NCBI GenBank assembly: GCA_002381225.1
Contig: DFSS01000053.1
Location: forward strand, 836 to 7,506
Reading direction: 5' to 3'
From: Flavobacteriales bacterium UBA3431
Lineage (GTDB): Bacteria > Bacteroidota > Bacteroidia > Flavobacteriales > Schleiferiaceae
Length of the DNA stretch: 6,671 bases
Made by a program: the position numbers and the translations under genes. The notes below the pieces were generated by a model. That model was not told the origin of the DNA and made no database searches. It saw only the letters and a program-made list of their open reading frames with translations. Below are positions 1-5,805 of this stretch, piece by piece; positions within the stretch are counted from its first letter, which is position 1; each line of letters starts with the position of its first letter.

Positions 1-132
1 GAGGTGGTGGATGCGCGGTTGTAGGGCTTGAGGGCTTGGTAAAAAAAACGGAAAGTCCTAGCGCGCAGCGAAGGTCCACCAAACAGTTTAAGGGTAAAAG
101 AGATGAAGCGTTTAAGCAAAAAGGCTTCAGCG

Positions 133-165
133 CACGTGCTTTCTTGCTACAGTGCGAAGCACGTG
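133..165 (-). repeat. Inverted repeat, possible transcript-end hairpin
   Basis: The arms CACGTGCTT (133-141) and AAGCACGTG (157-165) are perfect 9-base reverse complements around a 15-base loop. A smaller alternative hairpin, GTGC-GAA-GCAC (152-162), uses part of the right arm, so the two structures exclude each other. The repeat begins 28 bases past the stop codon of the carboxylase gene (minus strand), where a terminator would be expected. A run of five T on that strand (122-118) follows only after about 10 bases, so it is not a textbook Rho-independent terminator. It could instead protect an mRNA 3' end or be a protein-binding palindrome, since each arm contains CACGTG. The repeat is seen directly; its role is inferred. 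Confidence 0.4.
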
Positions 166-179
166 ATCTCTAGCCAATT

Positions 180-192
180 CGCGCGTCGCGCG
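180..192. repeat. Short GC-only inverted repeat beside the carboxylase stop codon
   Basis: CGCGCG-T-CGCGCG is a perfect palindrome with one central base. As RNA it could fold as a 5-bp stem with a 3-base loop. It lies one base beyond the carboxylase stop codon (194-196) and, together with the larger repeat at 133-165, makes the region after the gene rich in secondary structure. There is no T-tract next to it. It may contribute to termination or mRNA stability, or it may be chance in GC-rich DNA. Confidence 0.3.
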
Positions 193-193
193 A

Positions 194-1807
194 TTACGTC
201 TGCAGCACCCCCGGATTGTACGGACGCTCAATGGGAGCTTGGTTGGCGGCTTCGATGCCTAGGGAAATCCAGGTTCGGGTTTCGGCCGGATCAATGATGG
301 CATCCACCCAAAGGCGAGAGGCCGCATAGTAGGGGCTCATTTGCGTGTTGTAACGCTCCTTGATGCGTTCGAGGAGTTCCTTTTCGGCTTCGGGGGTCGT
401 GGCACCGGCGCGGGCTTTTTCGATTTGGACCAAAACCTTGGCCGCTTGATCACCGCCCATGACTGCGAGTTTGGCCGTGGGCCACGCAACAATGAGACGG
501 GGATCGTAGGCCTTCCCGCACATGGCGTAATTGCCTGCCCCAAAGGAGTGTCCAACAATCACGGTGAATTTGGGCACGACCGAGTTGGCGACAGCATTGA
601 CGAGTTTTGCCCCGTCCTTGATGATGCCGCCGTGTTCGGCCCGAGATCCGACCATGAAGCCCGTCACATCCTGGAAGAATACCAGGGGAATTTTCTTTTG
701 GTTGCAATTGGCGATGAATCGGGCCCCTTTGTCAGCGCTTTCACTGTAAATGACACCACCAATTTGCATTTCGCCTTTGGCATTCTTGATGACTTGGCGT
801 TCGTTGGCTACGATGCCCACAGCCCAGCCGTCGATGCGGGCGTAGGCGGTGATCAGCGTCTTGCCATAATCCGCTTTGTACTCAATGATGGAGTCCTCAT
901 CCACCAAACAGGCCAACAAGTCGCGCATCGGATAGGGTTTGGCGTCTATGGGCATGCGCTTGTAGAGCTCCTCCGCGGGAAAAGCAGGCGCCAGGGATTC
1001 CCCCCGATCAAAGCCCGCTTGCGGGCGTTCTCCCAACTTGTCCACCAATCCGCGCATGAGTTTTACCGCCTCTTCGTCGTTCTTGGCCTTGTAATCTGCT
1101 ACCCCACTGATGGCGGTATGCGTATCCGCTCCGCCTAACGTTTCATTGTCAATATCCTCCCCGATGGCCGCCTTCACGAGGTAGCTGCCGGCCAAAAAGA
1201 TGCTGCCCGTGCCCTCCACGATGATGGCTTCGTCGCTCATGATGGGGAGGTAGGCCCCGCCCGCGACGCAGGAACCCATGACGGCTGCAAGCTGGGGAAT
1301 GCCCAGGCTGCTCATGACCGCATTATTGCGGAAGATGCGTCCAAAGTGCTCTTTGTCGGGGAAGATTTCGTCCTGCATGGGTAGGTAGACCCCCGCCGAA
1401 TCCACCAAGTACAAGATAGGCACCTTGTTTTCCATGGCGATTTCTTGAGCCCGAAGATTCTTCTTTCCCGTCATGGGGAACCACGCTCCCGCTTTCACGG
1501 TAGGATCGTTCGCCACCACCACGCAAAGGCGCCCCTCTATGCGGCCCAAAACGACCACAACGCCCGCGGCAGGGGCCCCGCCGTGCTCTTCGTACATACC
1601 GTCCGCCGCAAAGGCCCCAATTTCGAGACTTGGTGCACCGGGGTCAAGCAAGGCATTCACCCGTTCACGGGCAGACCACTTGCCTTGTTCGGCGAGTTTG
1701 GCGAGGCGCTTCTCGCCCCCTCCTAGATAGATTTCACCGAGGCGGCGGCGGGTTTCGGCCACGAGCAACTGGAGCGCTTCCGCGTTTTTTTCTTGAGCGA
1801 GAGACAT
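194..1807 (-). CDS. Acyl-CoA carboxylase, beta (carboxyltransferase) subunit, methylcrotonyl-CoA type
   Basis: The product (537 aa) is the carboxyltransferase subunit of a biotin-dependent acyl-CoA carboxylase. It moves CO2 from carboxybiotin on the alpha subunit to an acyl-CoA, most likely 3-methylcrotonyl-CoA in cytoplasmic leucine breakdown. Both crotonase-like halves are visible. The N-terminal half has DSAGVYLP (136-143), FPDKEHFGR (149-157) and the oxyanion-hole loop GSCVAGGAY (178-186). The C-terminal half has GFMVG (383-387) and HSFGAGNYAMCG (420-431). The last motif follows the methylcrotonyl/geranyl-CoA pattern; propionyl-CoA carboxylases have a different sequence there. Length is normal for the family and both ends look intact. 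The ATG lies 19 bases after the upstream gene, suggesting cotranscription with lepB. No biotin carboxylase or biotin carrier gene is in the window, so the partner must be elsewhere. Family is near certain; substrate is inferred. Confidence 0.93.
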   Translation of the reverse strand: MSLAQEKNAEALQLLVAETRRRLGEIYLGGGEKRLAKLAEQGKWSARERVNALLDPGAPSLEIGAFAADGMYEEHGGAPAAGVVVVLGRIEGRLCVVVANDPTVKAGAWFPMTGKKNLRAQEIAMENKVPILYLVDSAGVYLPMQDEIFPDKEHFGRIFRNNAVMSSLGIPQLAAVMGSCVAGGAYLPIMSDEAIIVEGTGSIFLAGSYLVKAAIGEDIDNETLGGADTHTAISGVADYKAKNDEEAVKLMRGLVDKLGERPQAGFDRGESLAPAFPAEELYKRMPIDAKPYPMRDLLACLVDEDSIIEYKADYGKTLITAYARIDGWAVGIVANERQVIKNAKGEMQIGGVIYSESADKGARFIANCNQKKIPLVFFQDVTGFMVGSRAEHGGIIKDGAKLVNAVANSVVPKFTVIVGHSFGAGNYAMCGKAYDPRLIVAWPTAKLAVMGGDQAAKVLVQIEKARAGATTPEAEKELLERIKERYNTQMSPYYAASRLWVDAIIDPAETRTWISLGIEAANQAPIERPYNPGVLQT

Positions 1808-1826
1808 GTGGGTTCAGACGTTTGTC

Positions 1827-2915
1827 CTACGAAGATGGGGCATCTTCGCCTTCCGTTGGTTCATTGTAGAGGAACCATTCGGCTGATTTAATCCAAATTT
1901 GACCTTCTGGGGCCGGATCGGAAAGGAAAAGGACCATGCGCAATCCACCCGGAATTTCCTGGACAAAGAGGGCATCAGGAATGTCGTCATCCATCAGATA
2001 GCCGGACCAATACAGTTCGGGGACGCAGTGGTAAACACTGTCCACCAATTGGGCGCCAATGTTTTGGTTTAGGGCGATTTCCGCATCTGACTTTTGGTTT
2101 CGAACCTGCAATTCATAGTCCTTCAGGCCACCGCATTTACCTGGACCCGTCACCGCGCCAGTCGCTAGTAGCACGTACATCCAGGATCCGTTCGTGCGGT
2201 CAAAGATTTCGGCGGTGCCCGGGAAGAGCGTGGGCATGTCGTTCACATATGAAAGTGCTCCGTGGAACCAGGCCCGAACGGTATCGAGCGGGACGGGGCT
2301 CCCAAAAAGAAAGTGGAAGCCTTGGTCTCGGTTGGTTTGGATGTCAAATTCTAAAGCGCCAGGTTGGCTCTGAAATTGGCTGAGAAGGACTTTGGGTTTC
2401 ACTTGGGCAAGACTCCAATGGCCGTCGTCGTTGGCCATCACGCCGTACCAGAGCAGGCTCAAATCCAGCTGGCGGACATCGCCCGTGTAGTTGAAGGCCT
2501 CCGTAGCTATTTGGTAGCGGCGGGCTTTTATTTGGGCGATGCGCTTGCGCTCCTCCCCTGCTTTTCCACCTTCCTCGAGCCAAACGATGAGCGAATCCCG
2601 GGAGTAGCCCTGAGGATGACGGTGTACCACGGCCACTAAGCTGTCGCGGGGCCATTCGTGCTTCCAAGCAACCCACAGGAGCCGAATGAGTTGATTTTGG
2701 CTCAATTGGTCCCAACGCTCCTTGCTGTCTGCCAAAATCGCCGCGGTGTCCACCACAGGGGCCAAGGCGACCGGCCGGGTCTGCACGGGAATGGGCGGAT
2801 TTTCAGGGGGCTGGCTCGCCACCGGAACGGCGACGTGGGCCGGAAGGTCAGCCTGGCCATAGACCAAGCCACAGGCCAATAGGCCTAGCAGCGTCAGCGT
2901 ATGGCGGAAGGGCAT
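1827..2915 (-). CDS. Exported protein of unknown function, coupled to lepB
   Basis: I do not recognise a named family. The predicted protein (362 aa) starts with a basic residue and a hydrophobic core (about residues 6-18), a clear export signal. There are two readings: signal peptidase I cleavage after VYG with Gln21 as the mature N-terminus, or a lipobox LLAC with Cys15 as a lipidated residue. A Pro/Val-rich linker (about 25-55) follows, then a charged, probably helical part (about 60-140), then a likely beta-rich C-terminal half. The segment DDDIPDALF (309-317) with LFLS (329-332) resembles a degenerate FG-GAP-like acidic loop, but this is weak. Cys261 and Cys297 could form a disulfide. 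The ATG shares one base with the lepB stop (TGATG), implying translational coupling; a GTG one codon upstream (2918) is an alternative start. Probably periplasmic or membrane-anchored. Confidence 0.8.
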   Translation of the reverse strand: MPFRHTLTLLGLLACGLVYGQADLPAHVAVPVASQPPENPPIPVQTRPVALAPVVDTAAILADSKERWDQLSQNQLIRLLWVAWKHEWPRDSLVAVVHRHPQGYSRDSLIVWLEEGGKAGEERKRIAQIKARRYQIATEAFNYTGDVRQLDLSLLWYGVMANDDGHWSLAQVKPKVLLSQFQSQPGALEFDIQTNRDQGFHFLFGSPVPLDTVRAWFHGALSYVNDMPTLFPGTAEIFDRTNGSWMYVLLATGAVTGPGKCGGLKDYELQVRNQKSDAEIALNQNIGAQLVDSVYHCVPELYWSGYLMDDDIPDALFVQEIPGGLRMVLFLSDPAPEGQIWIKSAEWFLYNEPTEGEDAPSS

Positions 2916-4528
2916 CACTTGGCGGCCTTGCGCTTTCGGTAGTAGTCCCAGCCGTAGTAGAGGGCCACCAAGACCACGAAGGGCCAGAGATAGCTTGTAG
3001 GCTGGCCTTCCCCGTGAACGACGGTGAAGAAGCGCTCCCAGCGTTTGGACGAAAGGAAGCCCTCAATTAACTGATCCCTTGAGAAGAAGATGAAGACGGG
3101 CTTGCCCACGATGTGGTCCTCGGGCACAAAGCCCCAGTATCGGCTGTCCCAAGAATTGTGGCGGTTGTCGCCCATCATCCAGTAGTAATCCAACCCAAAG
3201 GTGTAGGAACTTGCCGCTTCGCCGTCCACGTAGTAGACACCGTCGCGCAACGCAAGGTCATGGCCCTCGTATTCGCGGATGGCGCGGCCGTAAATCAGGG
3301 CGGTTTGGTAATTGAGCTCCACGGATTGGCCCTTAGCAGGAATCCAAATGGGGCCGTAGTTGTCACGCGACCATGGGAAGACGATGCTGTCCTGGTGGCC
3401 GTCGGGATTGGGGAACATAACTCCGGGGGCCACGACATTTTCGTTGTACCACACGATGGCCGGAGGCGTAGGTTCTGGGAAGACATTGTCCCCAGGACTA
3501 TTCATCACGACGATGGTGTCAATGTTCGGCTGCGCAGAGAAGGCCGCCAGCATGTCTTGCGAGATGGTGATGAAGTATTCGGTTTCCGTGATTTGGATGA
3601 CGTCCGACCGATTTTGGTTGTTGATCAAGCGGTTGTCCAGGTAGTTGATGTCAAAATTGCGCTTGAGGGCCGCCGGATTGAAGCCTTGGCCATTGGTCCG
3701 AACGTAGTAGCTCCACTGCGGGTTGCTGCGCTCGCCAAAGGACTGAGCCTCGCCATTAGTGTAGACCTGGCGGTTGACTATTTTCAGGGTATCTCCAGGG
3801 GTGCCGACGCATTGCTTGACGTAGTTTTCCTTTTTGTCTACGGGGCGATCGGGGTCGGTTGGGAAGTTGAAGACGACCGCATCGCCCTTCTTGGGTTGGG
3901 TCCAGCCCGGGATGCGGGTGTAGGGTAGTTCAATCCAATCGAGGTAGCTCGGGGCTTGCGTAAAAGGAATCAAATTGTGCATCAACGGGATGCTGAGCGG
4001 CGTGTTGGGCAGACGCAAGCCATAGTGCATCTTGCTCACAAAGAGGTAGTCGCCCACCATGAGCGTCTTTTCCATGGACCCGGTGGGGATGTTGTAGGCC
4101 TCGAAGGTGGTCATTCGGATCGCGCCAGCCGCCACAACGGCAAACAAAATGTGGTTGACCGTGGCGGGCATACGGCGGCGGATTTCCGCATCATCGCGCG
4201 TACCAGGCTTCAATTCGGCCGAATAGTTTAAATAGCCCACATAGAGGCCCAACGTGGCGATGCTCAGGAAGATGTGCTTGTTCTCCCGATAGCCATGCAT
4301 ATGCAGCAATTCGTAGGTCAAAATCAAGGACATCACATTGTCCACAACCGGGATGTAGCACAAGAAGGTCCACCAACGAGGGCGATCCGCGAGCTGCGTC
4401 AAGACATAGGTACGGTAAATCGGGACCCAGGCAGACCAGGCAGGTTTGCCGTTTGCCGTAAAAAATTTCCAGGTGATCAACGAACTGTAGAGGTTGAGAA
4501 CCAGGTAGTAAAGGAGAAAATCGAGCAT
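2915..4528 (-). CDS. lepB: Signal peptidase I (LepB), large Bacteroidota form
   Basis: The product (537 aa) removes signal peptides from exported proteins at the outer face of the inner membrane by a Ser/Lys mechanism. The nucleophile Ser151 lies in PTGSMEKTL (148-156) and the general-base Lys238 in VKQCVGTPGD (237-246). The last conserved box, GDNRHNSWDSRYWGFV, is at 453-468. Hydrophobic segments at about 2-20, 52-72, 86-102 and 122-137 precede the catalytic domain, and another at about 513-530 ends in a basic tail (RKRKAAK), which fits a C-terminal anchor with a cytoplasmic tail. The protein is much longer than E. coli LepB: Ser to Lys is 87 residues (about 55 there), and Lys to the GDN box is about 215. 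I chose the ATG at 4528 because the longer in-frame start at 4636 would add a 36-residue non-homologous head and cover the promoter region. Confidence 0.95.
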   Translation of the reverse strand: MLDFLLYYLVLNLYSSLITWKFFTANGKPAWSAWVPIYRTYVLTQLADRPRWWTFLCYIPVVDNVMSLILTYELLHMHGYRENKHIFLSIATLGLYVGYLNYSAELKPGTRDDAEIRRRMPATVNHILFAVVAAGAIRMTTFEAYNIPTGSMEKTLMVGDYLFVSKMHYGLRLPNTPLSIPLMHNLIPFTQAPSYLDWIELPYTRIPGWTQPKKGDAVVFNFPTDPDRPVDKKENYVKQCVGTPGDTLKIVNRQVYTNGEAQSFGERSNPQWSYYVRTNGQGFNPAALKRNFDINYLDNRLINNQNRSDVIQITETEYFITISQDMLAAFSAQPNIDTIVVMNSPGDNVFPEPTPPAIVWYNENVVAPGVMFPNPDGHQDSIVFPWSRDNYGPIWIPAKGQSVELNYQTALIYGRAIREYEGHDLALRDGVYYVDGEAASSYTFGLDYYWMMGDNRHNSWDSRYWGFVPEDHIVGKPVFIFFSRDQLIEGFLSSKRWERFFTVVHGEGQPTSYLWPFVVLVALYYGWDYYRKRKAAK

Positions 4529-4596
4529 ATATGTCTGTTTTGAGGGCGTCTGAGACAGAAACCATGTCCTGCGCGTCAGAATCCTACTAAGTTGAG

Positions 4597-4631
4597 CAAA
4601 AATAAGGCCGGAACCGCGGGCCAATGCCAAA
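4597..4631 (-). promoter_or_regulatory. Candidate Bacteroidota-type promoter for lepB
   Basis: On the minus strand TATTTTTG (4604 to 4597) matches the Bacteroidota -7 consensus TAnnTTTG exactly. Two possible -33 elements lie upstream: TTG at 4624-4622 (17-base spacing) and TTTG at 4631-4628 (23-base spacing). Both lie within the range I recall for Flavobacterium promoters. Transcription would begin near 4591, giving a leader of roughly 60 bases before the lepB ATG. This also argues for the shorter lepB start. The motif is seen; promoter activity is inferred. Confidence 0.45.
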
Positions 4632-4640
4632 TGCATTCGG

Positions 4641-4648
4641 TACCTTTG
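4641..4648 (+). promoter_or_regulatory. Candidate -7 element for the nfu operon
   Basis: TACCTTTG matches the Bacteroidota -7 consensus TAnnTTTG exactly and lies four bases before the nfu ATG (4653). No TTG is visible at the usual -33 spacing. If used, transcription would begin at or next to the start codon, giving an almost leaderless mRNA. It could also be a chance match, with the true promoter further upstream in the shared intergenic region. Confidence 0.3.
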
Positions 4649-4652
4649 TCCT

Positions 4653-5255
4653 ATGGAAATTCAACGCGTTCCCGTCAGTGTTTATGCGGAAATGACTCCC
4701 AATCCGGCAGTCATGAAGTTCGTCGCCAACAAAATGGTGGTCGATGTCGATCATGTGGAATTCCACAACATTGAAGAGGCGGCGATTTCTCCCTTGGCCA
4801 CCGAGCTCTTTCACTTTCCCTTTGTCAAAGAGGTCTTTATGTCGAGCAATTTTATTGCGATTCAGAAGTACAATGTGGTGGAATGGGAAACGGTGACTCA
4901 GGAGATCCGCCAGTTTATTCTGGACTATATCCAAGCCGGTAAACCCGTCCTCACGGGCACCCCAAAAGGAGCTCCAACAGCCGAATCCGAAGAGGCGCCC
5001 GCCGTGGATCCACTGGAAGGTTTGGGCGACATCGAATTGCGCATCGTCGACATTTTGGAGGAGTTTGTGAAGCCTGCGGTCGCCCAAGACGGGGGCAACA
5101 TCGCCTTTGTCGCGTACGAAAACAAAGTGGTCAAAGTGCAGCTTCAAGGCGCCTGTGCCGGATGTCCGAGCTCTACCCTGACCCTTCAACAAGGCATCAA
5201 GAACATTCTGCAGCGCATGCTGCCTACCTTGGTGGATGACGTCGTTCCGGTCTAA
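4653..5255 (+). CDS. Nfu-type iron-sulfur cluster carrier (Nfu N-terminal plus NifU-like domain)
   Basis: The product (200 aa) is an Fe-S cluster carrier that would hand [4Fe-4S] clusters to target enzymes in the cytoplasm. Residues about 8-95 form the Nfu N-terminal scaffold domain; TPNPAVMKF (15-23) and the FPFVKEVFMSSNF stretch (55-67) are typical. An acidic, Pro/Ala-rich linker (about 103-120) follows, then a NifU-like domain (about 127-195) with EEFVKPAVAQDGGN (136-149) and the cluster-binding CAGC (Cys168, Cys171). Both cysteines and both domains are present at the usual length, so it looks functional. It is the first gene of the rightward set, 12 bases before the next gene. No Shine-Dalgarno sequence is visible; the start is set by homology at the N-terminus. 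It is not the nitrogen-fixation NifU, which has a different N-terminal IscU-like domain. Confidence 0.93.
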   Translation: MEIQRVPVSVYAEMTPNPAVMKFVANKMVVDVDHVEFHNIEEAAISPLATELFHFPFVKEVFMSSNFIAIQKYNVVEWETVTQEIRQFILDYIQAGKPVLTGTPKGAPTAESEEAPAVDPLEGLGDIELRIVDILEEFVKPAVAQDGGNIAFVAYENKVVKVQLQGACAGCPSSTLTLQQGIKNILQRMLPTLVDDVVPV

Positions 5256-5267
5256 CTTTCTGGGACT

Positions 5268-5801
5268 ATGCCGACCATTCTCCCCGTCCAAGGCCATACT
5301 CCGAACATTCCTGACAGCTGCTTTTTAGCGCCTACGGCCACGGTAGTGGGAGACGTTCAGATGGGCGAAGAGTGTTCCGTTTGGTTTAACGCCGTCGTGC
5401 GCGGCGACGTACACTTTATCCGAATGGGTGACCGCGTCAACGTCCAAGACAACGCCGTCATCCACTGCACCTACCAGAAGTTTCCCACAACCATCGGCCA
5501 CAACGTGAGCATTGGCCACAACGCCATTGTGCACGGATGCACCCTGCACGACAACGTGCTGGTCGGCATGGGCTCCATCGTCATGGACGGTTGCGTCGTG
5601 GAATCAAACAGCATCATCGCCGCCGGCGCCGTGCTCACTGCGGGCACCCACGTTCCCGCCGGCAGCATCTTCGCGGGTATTCCCGCCAAAAAAATCAAAG
5701 ACATTAGCCCCGAACTCACGAAGGGCGAAGTCGAACGTATTGCCACGAACTACGTGATGTACGCCTCCTGGTTTGAGGCCCCTGCGCCCGAAAATCCCTA
5801 A
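5268..5801 (+). CDS. Gamma carbonic anhydrase family protein (left-handed beta-helix, YrdA/CamH-like)
   Basis: The product (177 aa) is a hexapeptide-repeat protein, expected to form a trimer with metal sites between subunits. Imperfect hexapeptide turns run from about residue 20 to 140 (for example VVGDVQMGEECSVW, VLVGMGSIV, SIIAAGAVL), followed by a C-terminal helix (about 148-170). The three histidines expected to bind the metal are present: His66 (VIHC), His84 (SIGHN) and His89 (IVHG). So are Arg45 and Asp47 (VVRGD) and Gln60 (NVQDN), which match conserved active-site residues. The acidic proton-shuttle loop of the archaeal Cam enzyme is absent, as in YrdA- and CamH-type members, so carbonic anhydrase activity is plausible but not assured; some relatives show none in vitro. 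It lies 12 bases after nfu and 4 bases before pgi, probably in one transcript. Confidence 0.92.
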   Translation: MPTILPVQGHTPNIPDSCFLAPTATVVGDVQMGEECSVWFNAVVRGDVHFIRMGDRVNVQDNAVIHCTYQKFPTTIGHNVSIGHNAIVHGCTLHDNVLVGMGSIVMDGCVVESNSIIAAGAVLTAGTHVPAGSIFAGIPAKKIKDISPELTKGEVERIATNYVMYASWFEAPAPENP

Positions 5802-5805
5802 GTCT

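Larger units (their letters stand above)
1..193. other. Intergenic region, no supported gene
   Basis: This stretch follows the end of the carboxylase gene and reaches the left window edge. It holds the two inverted repeats listed separately and a run of eight A (41-48), which is eight T on the minus strand and could belong to a weak terminator, although no good stem precedes it. Plus-strand frame 3 stays open from the edge to a TAG at 171-173, but the encoded string is Lys/Arg-rich and matches no family I recognise. No tRNA or rRNA is recognisable. Confidence 0.5.

Noticed and set aside
50..80. GGAAAGTCC, resembling a conserved stretch of bacterial RNase P RNA
   Set aside because: The surrounding conserved helices are missing, and the rest of such an RNA would have to overlap the carboxylase gene; chance match.
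6..80. GGTGGA (6-11) complementary to TCCACC (75-80)
   Set aside because: Only six bases pair across more than 60 bases with no supporting structure between them.
103..297. Plus-strand 64-residue reading frame
   Set aside because: It overlaps the conserved C-terminus of the carboxylase on the opposite strand, crosses the hairpin, and its sequence resembles no protein family.
341..1138. Long antisense reading frame (265 codons) opposite the carboxylase gene
   Set aside because: It lies entirely inside a well-conserved gene and reads as the mirror of its codon use; no independent motif or start signal supports it.
3113..3928. Long antisense reading frame (271 codons) opposite lepB
   Set aside because: It covers the conserved LepB catalytic boxes on the other strand and has no recognisable domain; long antisense frames are common in GC-rich genes.
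4529..4636. 36-residue N-terminal extension of LepB from an upstream ATG
   Set aside because: It would start 16 bases from the divergent nfu start, cover the lepB promoter motif and add a non-membrane head before the first hydrophobic segment; the ATG at 4528 is the better start.
4587..5297. Antisense reading frame (236 codons) opposite nfu
   Set aside because: It spans all of nfu and both flanking junctions; the nfu strand carries the conserved CxxC domain, so this is a shadow.
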